A DNA stretch of 16,957 nt from Nitrospina sp. (GTDB lineage Bacteria > Nitrospinota > Nitrospinia > Nitrospinales > Nitrospinaceae), in contig SMVS01000019.1 of assembly GCA_004357435.1 (NCBI GenBank), positions 1 through 16,957 of the forward strand, written 5' to 3'. Under the pieces are notes generated by a model. It was not told the DNA's origin. It was given only the letters and a program-made list of their open reading frames with translations, and made no database searches. Both the position numbers and the translations under genes were made by a program. Below are positions 7,501 through 14,636 of the stretch, piece by piece. Position 1 is the first letter of the stretch, and each line of letters begins with the position of its first letter.

Positions 7501-9452
7501 CCGGGATGGGGCGATTTATACTTGGGATTCTTGATGGTGGATTCCTTTTCAGACATGGCCGTTTGGCCTTTCCAACCCCATCCCAAAACCGAGCCATCGT
7601 AAGACTTGATTTGCGCCACCTCATCATCCGTATGTCCCGGATTGCCTTGCGGCGGCAGTTGGTATTTGACCCAACTCTTGATGTGCACCCGCGGAGTTTC
7701 TTTGGTCCAGTCGCTGTTACCCTTGCCGACAATCTCGAACCGTTTGCCAAACCAGTTCATGGTCTTGCCAACCAGCTGGTCGGAGTGAACTCCCTTGGGA
7801 ATGAATCCTGCCCGGTCGGGAAGTTCCTTTAAAGGACGCATAGTGTCGGTACTGCCGAACGGATAATTGCCGTACTGCAGGGTGTTGTACACCCGCCAAT
7901 AGCCCCACATGCCAGCGACGTAATGATGCGCCACATGGCAATGGAACAGAAAATCCCCGGCCAGCTTCTGACACAGACCGGAACCACACTCGGTTTCCAG
8001 GTCAATCGCCTCGGAAGGACCGATGACTTGCACGTCCACCCGGTCGGTCGTGGTGCGGACTACCGGATATTTAACCGGACCGTCCCAAGCCGCGGTGATC
8101 AGGTTTTCAATACCCGGCTCCCGCTTGGGAGAGCGTGTCCAACGAATCGTACCGCCATGCGGATGATGCGAATGAAACACTTCGCCACCACCGTGCAACA
8201 GGCGAAACTTGGCCGGATCGCCCAAATACGACCTAGGGATTGTCGTGGGCGCATCGGCAAAGGTGTAGGAGCTGTATCCCAGCGATTCATCTTCAAAATG
8301 AAATAATTTTTCCTGAACCGCCAGGTTGTTGATGCCAAACGGCTCACTGCGATAGTTCAGCGCGCGGGCGGAAGGACGATAGGCATCCGTCTGCGGGTCA
8401 CGTTGCGGGATCATCTCCCCATGCCGGTTCAACGGGCGAAACGACTCGTCACCCACCTCATGGTAGAACAAGGCAAATTCGCGGAAATCCCGCTCATCAT
8501 CATTGACGATCATCGCCATCCAGCCACTTTTCAAGTCCTTGCCGGTCCAGGGATCGAGATATTTGGACCCACGCGGTTCAACAATAAATGAACCGACAAG
8601 ACCCAGGGAAGCGGGGTCACGGCCAGCGCGGCTGACGATCATGTGCCCGCCTTCCTGCTCATCAATCGGGATGTACCATTCGAAATTTTGCATCCCTTCC
8701 GCTGGAATGATTGCATCTTTGGAAACGGCGGTCACCGGTAAACCGGAGCCGCTGATGATCATGGCCGAACCGTTGATCTGAAAACCAACGTCCTCATCTT
8801 CGACCAGATTGGTCACTTTAAAGCGGACGCAATCTCCCTGATTGCCACGAAGCAGCAACGGCTGAATGGTGTCGCCCTGGATACCGGTCGAAACCGCACC
8901 CGGATCCAATCCATCTTCGCGGGCCTTGGCATTTATTTCTTCTTCCGCCCGAACCTTGTCAATATTTTCATCCAATACATACATGTATCCCGGATAGTAA
9001 TCGCCCCACTGGTTCAGGGTGATCTCAACATTGATCGCGGAGATATTATAAACTTTAGTGGGCACTCCGGCGGGGCAATGCGCGCCTCTAAACACTTGGT
9101 CAGCGGCTTCCGTCGGCCCCAGCAGAAAACCCTGTTGCAACTGATGAGTGGCCCAGGAATCATGAAAACCACCCCCAGCGGAGGCTGGGCTGACATGTTC
9201 CTTGAGCTTGTTTTTCAAATTGTCCATCAGGGCCATGAAGGTCTTGTCCAGCTTCTCCTGGCGCCCGTCCATGCCTTCCATCATTTCTTCGTAGTTGATC
9301 TGATTTTCCAGTTTGTCCAACCAGGCGGGACGATCTGATGCAGAATCGTGCCCCTCATGATTGGACGCCGCAAATACCGGCGTCAATCCCAAACCTAAAG
9401 ATAGAACCAGAATAACAAAAACCTGCCCTATCCATGTTTTACATGTAGCCAT
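4557..9452 (-). CDS. Giant exported multicopper oxidase, MnxG-like, three cupredoxin-pair modules
   Basis: The 1631-aa protein has a signal peptide (residues 1-29, ending VFAAS) and a charged, His- and Met-containing N-terminal region. Three related modules follow at about 125-523, 731-1217 and 1239-1601. Each opens with CPxG, has a DCV motif in the middle (GDCV or YDCV), a P-x-G-S-x-Y-x-D-P-x-T-G-K/E stretch, and ends with a G-x-W-G...V segment. Copper ligands are complete only once: H427-x2-H430-x-H432 and H504-C505-H506-x3-H510-x4-M515 in module 1, plus H823-x-H825 and H970-x-H972 in module 2. These give a type 1 copper (H427, C505, H510, M515) and a trinuclear centre at the module 1/2 interface. 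The ATG at 9452 has GGGAGG 5 nt upstream. Size and six-domain layout recall manganese oxidases of the MnxG/McoA type, so Mn(II) or Fe(II) is a possible substrate. Another metal, or oxygen reduction linked to the neighbouring cytochromes, is also possible. Confidence 0.9.
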   Translation of the reverse strand: MATCKTWIGQVFVILVLSLGLGLTPVFAASNHEGHDSASDRPAWLDKLENQINYEEMMEGMDGRQEKLDKTFMALMDNLKNKLKEHVSPASAGGGFHDSWATHQLQQGFLLGPTEAADQVFRGAHCPAGVPTKVYNISAINVEITLNQWGDYYPGYMYVLDENIDKVRAEEEINAKAREDGLDPGAVSTGIQGDTIQPLLLRGNQGDCVRFKVTNLVEDEDVGFQINGSAMIISGSGLPVTAVSKDAIIPAEGMQNFEWYIPIDEQEGGHMIVSRAGRDPASLGLVGSFIVEPRGSKYLDPWTGKDLKSGWMAMIVNDDERDFREFALFYHEVGDESFRPLNRHGEMIPQRDPQTDAYRPSARALNYRSEPFGINNLAVQEKLFHFEDESLGYSSYTFADAPTTIPRSYLGDPAKFRLLHGGGEVFHSHHPHGGTIRWTRSPKREPGIENLITAAWDGPVKYPVVRTTTDRVDVQVIGPSEAIDLETECGSGLCQKLAGDFLFHCHVAHHYVAGMWGYWRVYNTLQYGNYPFGSTDTMRPLKELPDRAGFIPKGVHSDQLVGKTMNWFGKRFEIVGKGNSDWTKETPRVHIKSWVKYQLPPQGNPGHTDDEVAQIKSYDGSVLGWGWKGQTAMSEKESTIKNPKYKSPHPGKRHPLQFDPVSGKIAWPHLTPHFGKRVPFARHHGGAPWLEPFHFAKNNGQLPSESGSNKTPVNVESSAPAKPGEHGRWSLCPAGAGRKQYNLHFINTPIELSGRYGKVEPVIDKYGLIYVIDEDMAEVKADPKKAWPLVIRANVYDCVDVLLTSEWDDDDFTNFQMSKVNIHPHFFQFDNQASDGVITGFSYDQSMRSYKQFDKKMKDGHHVGLPVPMNARLLKSTKKGDRTIKIRMAKHATPYHIGTDIMVGIEVPNGKDARWIKSMSPKPGKAKDGVYTITFTEGMTHAHKKGQIVSTEFVRYRWWVDADVGLVFWHDHAFGATTWPHGGIGSTIVEPWGSTYHDPKTGELIRSGPVADIHGTEPVAYARSGSFRELVVQLHDTVPHNAQLVTAGNPPGLSRENAISAGQSISFQMPSTMLDVAFPHLNGGTHTTGGGLNFRSASLTARLMANPDPSVLFSSKAHRDPDTPMLRAYLGDNIVFRLLHGMQNETHTFVVSGHGYRPERYDRDSRVTNTIHIGIAERYDLATTAGGYQQMAGDYLYYNGRTSHFSEGSWGIIRVYDKLRKDLKPLMGTRGILENKKSACPSGAPLKEFSVVAVHKALKFNPNTEDEIEVDFERKLLLANKDGKVFVLENEVTKVANDSVMPHPLTLRVNIGDCVKINLTNRLKKGNTSFHVNNMAFDPLSSQGINVGNNPGDQTVAPGKSKVYTFYAHPGFKINGGLIWDFGNLVGHVRDGLYGGIIIGPRGSVYRDPETGKDISMSNSWKADVIIDKSYPENAHLENYRDFALYFQDEDNILGTSFMPYLQNVAGLTGVNYRLEPWSYREDEGCELGNMFTACVAADSDPATPVLKAHAGDKVMINVFGVHNEQNQMFGVDGHQWRRHMDQDNSDMIDVQQFGAGEYIQAFMRNGAGGTYHNPGTYLWLNARTPYQQAGQWGYFKVLPKGDRSLLPLSGATTKGLKSASKHEDNRLSMR

Positions 9453-9457
9453 TTGAA

Positions 9458-9463
9458 CCTCCC
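9458..9463 (-). promoter_or_regulatory. Strong ribosome binding site of the multicopper oxidase
   Basis: GGGAGG lies 5 nt before the ATG at 9452 and fixes the start. It is the strongest Shine-Dalgarno in this part of the window. The 108-nt gap to the protease upstream has AT-rich stretches but no promoter I can call with confidence. Confidence 0.7.
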
Positions 9464-9560
9464 TAGATTTATTTGGCTTTAATCAATAAAAACTTAAAAT
9501 CGATAATTCATTCAAGGGACGGATTGCCCGCCGCCCCACCCTAACTTGGTATTCGGCTTA

Positions 9561-10928
9561 TCACTCCACTTTTCTCAACAACGTTATCGGGACGGTATCA
9601 TTTTGCCGTTCGACCAAAAACAACAACTCTTCCTCCCCGGATATTCCGTTCAAAAAATCTTCAAATTGACTTTTATTATCGATACTTTTGCCATTGAGAG
9701 AAGTGATCAAATCACCCATTTTCATCCCGCCTAGATCCGCCAGGCTTTGTGGCTCCACCTGGGTGACCACCACTCCCTGATCCTTTATAATTTGAAACTT
9801 CTCCATTAAATTTTGATCCAAGTCGGCCACCCCCAATCCCAACGGGCTCTTTCTTGAGAATGAGGCCACCCTTTGCACCTGTTCTCTCTTGCGTGTCAGG
9901 TGCACCCGAAAAGTCTTGCGCTCACCATTCCGGAGAACCTCCAGTTCCACCATTTGGCCTGGAGTGATGTTGCCAATCAGCCGGATCATACTGTTGGGCG
10001 AAGCGACGGGAGTTCCCGCCACCCTCAATATAATGTCTCCTACCTGAACCCCGGCTTTGGAAGCTGGCTGATTTTCAAAAACGGAATTGACCAGCACTCC
10101 GCCGCGCCTGCTGATGTTCTCTTTGGCCGCCATTGCTTCGGGGATATGCTCTATCCCCACTCCCATCCAGCCGCGGCTGACTGCGCCATTCTCGATGATC
10201 TGCAGAGCAACGTGTTTGACTAAATTTGATGGAATCGCGAATCCAATACTTTGCGCATAATTGATGATGGCGGTGTTGATCCCAATGACTTCCCCCCGGA
10301 TATTCAACAGTGGGCCGCCACTGTTACCGGGATTGATCGACGCGTCGGTCTGAATAAAATCCTCATATCGTGAGATATTGATATCCTCCCGATTCAACCC
10401 GCTGATCACTCCAAAACTGAACGTGTCGTTCAAGCCGTAAGGATTGCCAATAGCCACGACCATCTGCCCAACCTTCAACTTTGAGGAATCCCCAAAATGC
10501 ACTTCTGGCAACGGCTTTGGACTGTCGATCTTCACTACCGCCAAGTCCGTTTCCTCATCTGTCCCAATGACCGTGCCGATCAATTCCTCACCACCATACA
10601 AGGTGATCTTGACTTTTTCCGCCTGCTTCACCACATGGCTGTTGGTGACCAAATAGCCCTCACCACCATCTATAATGACCCCCGCCCCGGCATTGGTTGG
10701 ACGGGATCGAGAAGCATCGCTGTGCCGCCTGATCGAGGGAGAGGGAGGAACGTATGGGGAAATATTTACGACCGATGGCAGGGCGTGCTCTGCCAAGGCA
10801 ACCAAGCCCCGCTCCACTTCTTCCAAAATTTTCAACCCACTCAGGGAGTGCCCCGCTTGAACACTGGACACATGAATCATACAATAAATAAAAACCGAGA
10901 GAGTACGTATTGCCGACCATCCACTCAT
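9561..10928 (-). CDS. HtrA/DegP-type periplasmic serine protease with two PDZ domains
   Basis: This 455-aa S1C-family protease has a signal peptide (residues 1-25, ending SSVQA). The trypsin-like domain (about 75-250) carries the full catalytic triad: H98 in TNSHVV, D128 in ETDLAVV and S203 in NPGNSGGPL. Two PDZ domains follow at about 255-345 and 362-450, with the usual QPASKAGVQVGDIIL and LGGMKMGDLI turns. The length is normal for DegP/DegQ-type proteins, which refold or degrade damaged envelope proteins. It lies upstream of the multicopper oxidase on the same strand with a 108-nt gap, so co-transcription is possible and quality control of the exported redox proteins is a sensible inference. 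The ATG at 10928 has a weak AGGTGA-like site. A perfect 16-bp palindrome lies 17 nt upstream and may be an operator. Confidence 0.92.
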   Translation of the reverse strand: MSGWSAIRTLSVFIYCMIHVSSVQAGHSLSGLKILEEVERGLVALAEHALPSVVNISPYVPPSPSIRRHSDASRSRPTNAGAGVIIDGGEGYLVTNSHVVKQAEKVKITLYGGEELIGTVIGTDEETDLAVVKIDSPKPLPEVHFGDSSKLKVGQMVVAIGNPYGLNDTFSFGVISGLNREDINISRYEDFIQTDASINPGNSGGPLLNIRGEVIGINTAIINYAQSIGFAIPSNLVKHVALQIIENGAVSRGWMGVGIEHIPEAMAAKENISRRGGVLVNSVFENQPASKAGVQVGDIILRVAGTPVASPNSMIRLIGNITPGQMVELEVLRNGERKTFRVHLTRKREQVQRVASFSRKSPLGLGVADLDQNLMEKFQIIKDQGVVVTQVEPQSLADLGGMKMGDLITSLNGKSIDNKSQFEDFLNGISGEEELLFLVERQNDTVPITLLRKVE

Positions 10929-10945
10929 GAACTCACCTGTTTCGC

Positions 10946-10961
10946 AATTCCCGTGGGAATT
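10946..10961. promoter_or_regulatory. Perfect palindrome upstream of the protease, candidate operator
   Basis: AATTCCC-GT-GGGAATT is a perfect 7-bp inverted repeat with a 2-nt centre, 17 nt before the protease ATG. The position suits a repressor site or a short 5'-UTR hairpin. No regulator can be named from the sequence. Confidence 0.4.
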
Positions 10962-11092
10962 CTTGATCCAATCCCAGGAACCAAGCTAAGCCAGTGAAAA
11001 TAAGTGACGATTCTCCTCAAGCCACCCGCGCTTCGACGCAACTAAGCCCAGCTTTAAAGCCCTTTTTAAACGCAAGAACCCGGCCAATTGCC

Positions 11093-11109
11093 GGCCAAAA
11101 ATTTTGGCC
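11093..11109. repeat. Perfect 17-bp palindrome in the intergenic region
   Basis: GGCCAAAA-A-TTTTGGCC is a perfect inverted repeat with a one-base centre. Just before it, 11081-11097 (CGGCCAATTGCCGGCC...) repeats the GGCC/CCGG theme. It lies about 300 nt before the APS reductase start and 165 nt before the protease start. It may be a regulator site or a small repeat element; nothing in the sequence decides between these. Confidence 0.4.
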
Positions 11110-11406
11110 TCAACTGGTCTGCGGGACCGGTCAAATAAACCTAACTCTATTAAAGACAGCACAATAACGGTCAGGATAGCTATCCACCCGTCCTCTTGAA
11201 AACACCAATCTTCAGGCTTTCAGAGCTCCCCTATATACCCAGATTTCATTTTTCTGTCAAGAGAAAAATCCTATCGAAAAACGTCTATAACTATTGGTAA
11301 ACAAACTCCATACGACTTTGCAAAAAAATGTTAAATTAAAACTACGGATGTTCTTTATGGGGAGCCCAGATAAAATGCAAACCACAATTTTTTTGAGTGC
11401 CAAAAG

Positions 11407-12096
11407 ATGAAATGGATTGATTTTGAAGCGAAATCAGCAGAGGAAATTTTAGCGTGGGCGGTGCCCAAATTTGGCTCGCGTTTGGGGCTGGCCTCCAGCT
11501 TTGGGATGGAGGATATGGTCCTCATTGACATGATCAGTAAAATGAATGCGCCTGTCACCGTTTTCACTCTGGACACCGGCCGTCTTCATGAAGAAACTTA
11601 CGCCACCATGGAAAAGGCGCGAAGCCGGTATGGAATCGAAATTAAATCCTATTTCCCCAAAAGCGCGGATGTGGAAACTCTGGTGAGCACAAAAGGATTT
11701 TATTCGTTCCGCGAAAGCATCGAAAACCGCAAGGAGTGTTGTGCCATCCGAAAAATGGAACCCCTCAGCCGCGCACTTTCAGAACTGGATGCCTGGATGA
11801 CAGGTTTACGCCGCGAACAGAGCGTCACCCGGACCGACATTCCTAAGGCTGGCCCGGACTTGAACAATCTGCATCTGGTTAAACTCAATCCGCTGGCGGA
11901 CTGGACTGAAGATCAGGTCAAAGCTTACATCGAAAAGCACGAGGTCCCGGTCAACCCCCTGCACCAAAGAAATTTCCCCAGTATTGGTTGTGCGCCCTGC
12001 ACCCGTGCTATTGAACCCGGTGAAGACATTCGGTCGGGACGCTGGTGGTGGGAAAATCCAGAACATAAGGAATGCGGACTGCATCGTCCCAAATAA
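11407..12096 (+). CDS. cysH: Assimilatory adenylyl-sulfate (APS) reductase
   Basis: The 229-aa enzyme reduces adenosine 5'-phosphosulfate to sulfite and AMP in assimilatory sulfate reduction in the cytoplasm. The nucleotide-binding N-terminus has SSFGMEDMVL (residues 30-39) and LDTGRLHEET. The paired cysteines C111-C112 and C195-x2-C198 are the four ligands of the [4Fe-4S] cluster that separate APS reductases from the cluster-free PAPS reductases. The catalytic Cys is C223 in the C-terminal KECGLH motif, and TGLRREQS (residues 132-139) is the conserved substrate loop. Length is normal. The start ATG has no strong Shine-Dalgarno. No other sulfur-assimilation gene is in view, so the gene seems to stand alone. 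It converges with the EcfT-like gene, with 24 nt between the stops. Confidence 0.93.
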   Translation: MKWIDFEAKSAEEILAWAVPKFGSRLGLASSFGMEDMVLIDMISKMNAPVTVFTLDTGRLHEETYATMEKARSRYGIEIKSYFPKSADVETLVSTKGFYSFRESIENRKECCAIRKMEPLSRALSELDAWMTGLRREQSVTRTDIPKAGPDLNNLHLVKLNPLADWTEDQVKAYIEKHEVPVNPLHQRNFPSIGCAPCTRAIEPGEDIRSGRWWWENPEHKECGLHRPK

Positions 12097-12120
12097 GGCC
12101 CCGGTCAATACTGTCCCTAA

Positions 12121-12843
12121 TTAAATTTGTTCTCGACGCAAGGGCGGGACTTGGCTCATCACTTCCTGTTCCCAGCGGTTCGCCTGGCTCAATAAATGAA
12201 CCAGCAACGGCCCCAGAAATAAACCCGCATCTAAAGCCGATTTGAATCTATCCCACCGGCTCCCTTCCAGGGCGCCGCAACGCGACAGAATGAATTGTTC
12301 CACCTCACCAATCAGCAAGGGGATCAATTGGAACGCCCCAATCCCCACGGCAAAAAATTCTTTAAGCCATCGATTCAGAATTGGATAACCAAACAGCGTC
12401 ATTTTAGTTGCGACAGGCATCAGATCGCCGGGGGCGGTGGTTCTCATCAGGATCATGGAAAAGAAAATCATCAGTGTAAATTTTAATATGGATTCAGCGC
12501 CAACGCTCAGCCCTTCCCAAGTGATAGCGGCGGAGAAAAATGCCAGGGATTCTATGGCGTGCCCGGGAGTCATAAATATCGGCAACCCGCCAATCACCAG
12601 CAAGAACCATTTGAAGGTTTTTAACAACTTCCAAATTTTTGCCGGAGATATGTCAGCCATCACCAGTCCCATGCCAGCCAACAGCAACAACCCTCCCCAA
12701 ACAGGAACGTTCCCCACCGCAGTCAGGATCACCAGTATGCCGATGCCAAAAACTTTCCGGCCGGGACGCATCCTATGCAAAATAGAGTCGCCGGGCTGAA
12801 ATCGGCCAGCCAGAAAATCATGGGATAAGGATTGTTCAGGCAT
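12121..12843 (-). CDS. EcfT/CbiQ-like transmembrane protein of an energy-coupling factor transporter
   Basis: This 240-aa inner-membrane protein has about five or six hydrophobic segments (near 31-47, 49-65, 78-92, 113-134, 158-180 and 205-219). The opening PGDSILHRMRPGRKVFG and the cytoplasmic stretch EVEQFILSRCGALEGSRWDRF (180-200) followed by LLSQANRWEQEVMSQ (217-231) match the EcfT/CbiQ layout, where two Ala-Arg-Gly-like motifs touch the ATPase subunits. Here these motifs are degenerate (SRCGA in place of ARG). EcfT links a substrate-binding S component to paired ATPases for uptake of vitamins or of cobalt/nickel. Neither an S component nor an ATPase gene lies in this window, so the substrate is unknown. 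The Shine-Dalgarno is weak. It is divergent from the HD-domain gene. Confidence 0.72.
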   Translation of the reverse strand: MPEQSLSHDFLAGRFQPGDSILHRMRPGRKVFGIGILVILTAVGNVPVWGGLLLLAGMGLVMADISPAKIWKLLKTFKWFLLVIGGLPIFMTPGHAIESLAFFSAAITWEGLSVGAESILKFTLMIFFSMILMRTTAPGDLMPVATKMTLFGYPILNRWLKEFFAVGIGAFQLIPLLIGEVEQFILSRCGALEGSRWDRFKSALDAGLFLGPLLVHLLSQANRWEQEVMSQVPPLRREQI

Positions 12844-12951
12844 AGGGATTGAAATTCAGAAAAGCTTGCGTGGAAAACGAATTGACCATTGAATTTTTCT
12901 TATTATGAAATAATAATGTTTGCCAACCATTCTACAGTAAATCCAGGCCCT

Positions 12952-13599
12952 ATGAATAACGACGTCATTGAAAAAACAAGAGCTTTTGCCCAGTCATTTT
13001 TCGAGGATGAAGGTTCCGGGCATGACTGGTGGCATGTTTACCGGGTGTGGCAAACAGCCAAACATCTGGCCTCCGAAGAAGGCGCAGACTCGACCATCGT
13101 CCAGGTGGCCGCCCTGTTGCACGACGTTTCCGACTGGAAACTCCATGGCGGAGACGAGCAACAAGGTCTGCAAAAAATCCGCGAGTTGTTGTCCGAAGAC
13201 CTCGACTCTGCATCTATTGATAAAGTTTGCGGCATCATCTCAAAAATTTCTTACAAGGGCGCTGGCGTGAAAACTCCGATGGATTCCCTCGAAGGCCGGG
13301 TGGTGCAGGACGCGGACCGGCTGGACGCCATCGGCGCACTGGGCATCGCCCGCGCTTTCGCCTACGGGGGACACCAGGGGCGTTTGATTCACCACCCGGA
13401 GCGTAAACCGGAAATGCACGACAGCTTCGAAGCCTATAAAAGCAACTCAGGCCCCTCCATCAATCACTTTTATGAAAAACTGCTTTTATTGAAAGATCGG
13501 ATGAACACTCCCACCGGTAAAAAAATCGCCGAACAAAGACACCAGTTTATGGAACTCTACCTCAAACAATTTTTCAAGGAATGGCATGGCGAATCCTGA
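12952..13599 (+). CDS. HD-domain phosphohydrolase (YedJ/YpgQ-like)
   Basis: The 215-aa cytoplasmic protein has the metal-binding HD signature: H28 in GHDWWHVYR, H57-D58 in ALLHDVSD, and the distal Asp in VQDADRLDAIGALGIAR (D120 or D122). The C-terminal part, with FAYGGHQGR and DSFEAYKS...INHFYEKLL, is typical of the YedJ/YpgQ group, which includes nucleotide (di)phosphohydrolases. The start at 12952 gives the normal family length and has CAGG just upstream; ATG at 12916 and TTG at 12889 are in-frame alternatives with no better site. The stop lies 14 nt inside the following Sir2 gene, so the two are very likely translationally coupled. The natural substrate cannot be read from the sequence. 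Confidence 0.85.
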   Translation: MNNDVIEKTRAFAQSFFEDEGSGHDWWHVYRVWQTAKHLASEEGADSTIVQVAALLHDVSDWKLHGGDEQQGLQKIRELLSEDLDSASIDKVCGIISKISYKGAGVKTPMDSLEGRVVQDADRLDAIGALGIARAFAYGGHQGRLIHHPERKPEMHDSFEAYKSNSGPSINHFYEKLLLLKDRMNTPTGKKIAEQRHQFMELYLKQFFKEWHGES

Positions 13600-14407
13600 A
13601 ACCATTCAAACCTGCGCCCGGCTGTTGCAACAAGCCGGGCGGATGCTGGTCCTGACCAGTGCCGGCATGAGCGCCGACTCCAACATCCCGACTTTTCGCG
13701 ACAAGGATGGTTACTGGCGAAACTTTCCACCGTTCAAAGAAAAGGGATTGGAAGCGCAAGACCTGGCAAGCCCCTGGGCGTTTCGCAACGAACTGCCGCA
13801 CGCCTGGGCCTTTTATGAATGGCGGCGCAGAAATGCCAATGAAAACGAGCCGCATGAGGGCTATCACGTCCTCAATCGCTGGGCGGAAAATCGCGACGCC
13901 TTCATCCACACCACGAATACCGACGGGTATCATTTGCGGTCGGGATGCTCTGCCGACAGGATTAAGGAAGTCCATGGCTCTATGTGGCGTTTGCAGTGTC
14001 TGGATGTATGCAGTTATGATTTTTGGAACGAGGAGTCCGTCCCCTTGTGCGGCCTGGACCATGAAAAGATGCTGGCTTCCGATTATCCAGTCTGTCCGCG
14101 TTGTAACGGCATTGCCCGGCCCCATATACTGATGTTCGGAGATGGTGAGTATACCGGGCATCAGAAACAGGAGGACAACTTTTCCGACTTTATAAGAAAG
14201 GCGGTGGACTTGGTTCTCCTGATAGGCAGTTCCGGAGCGGTGCCCACCAACGATTATATCGCTTTGCAGTTTCACCAGGGCGGAACGCCGGTTATCAATA
14301 TTAATCTGGACTCTTCAGCGAATGCCATCGTCAACACCCCATATTTTTTGGTCATGAAGGGCAAGGACGCCCTGACTCAGCTGGACGAAGCGCTCAACTC
14401 CTTATAA
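13586..14407 (+). CDS. Sir2-family NAD-dependent protein deacylase
   Basis: The 273-aa product has the sirtuin motifs in order: the NAD-binding TSAGMSADSNIPTFRDKDGYW start (24-44), TTNTDGYHLRSG (109-120, in place of the usual TQNIDGLH), the catalytic His H130 in EVHGS, four zinc cysteines (C138, C142, C170, C173), GSS at 214-216 and ININLD at 237-242. Sirtuins remove acyl groups from lysine using NAD+, giving nicotinamide and O-acyl-ADP-ribose. The Gln of TQNID is Thr here and the first Gly of GAG is Ser, so activity or substrate choice may differ from CobB. The ATG overlaps the HD gene by 14 nt and has AAGGA 5 nt upstream, which fits a two-gene operon. No terminator is evident after it. Confidence 0.9.
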   Translation: MANPETIQTCARLLQQAGRMLVLTSAGMSADSNIPTFRDKDGYWRNFPPFKEKGLEAQDLASPWAFRNELPHAWAFYEWRRRNANENEPHEGYHVLNRWAENRDAFIHTTNTDGYHLRSGCSADRIKEVHGSMWRLQCLDVCSYDFWNEESVPLCGLDHEKMLASDYPVCPRCNGIARPHILMFGDGEYTGHQKQEDNFSDFIRKAVDLVLLIGSSGAVPTNDYIALQFHQGGTPVININLDSSANAIVNTPYFLVMKGKDALTQLDEALNSL

Positions 14408-14636
14408 TGAACCCAGAACCTGCCATGGGTAGCGACAGCACTTGCAACCGAGAGGGAATTTCAAGAGAATTCAGCGCTTATTTTTTCACGCCAAACCCCA
14501 AATGCCATTAAATCGCAAAGGAATTGAGCCGTATATTTATGTTGTCCATTCAAAATAAAATATAGTACTCTGGGAAAAATCATTTGCTTCGCACCCAACC
14601 AATCAAGAGCCACCCACTCCCCGAAGGAGATGAATA

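Larger units (their letters stand above)
10929..11406. other. 478-nt intergenic region between divergent genes
   Basis: No convincing gene is present here. The stretch separates the leftward protease from the rightward APS reductase and so must hold both promoters. It contains two perfect palindromes (10946-10961 and 11093-11109) and an AT-rich inverted pair TTTTTCT/AGAAAAA near 11250-11270. The last 130 nt before the APS reductase are strongly AT-rich, as expected for a promoter, but no clear -35/-10 pair stands out. Confidence 0.5.

Noticed and set aside
10960..11000. Possible sigma-54 promoter (TGGCTT...TTGG on the - strand) before the protease
   Set aside because: The -12 element reads GG rather than GC and the rest of the match is poor.
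10994..11167. 57-aa + strand frame starting GTG in the intergenic region
   Set aside because: No Shine-Dalgarno, no recognisable feature, and it runs across the 11093-11109 palindrome.
13574..14275. 233-aa - strand frame
   Set aside because: Antisense to the Sir2 gene, whose catalytic and zinc motifs are intact.
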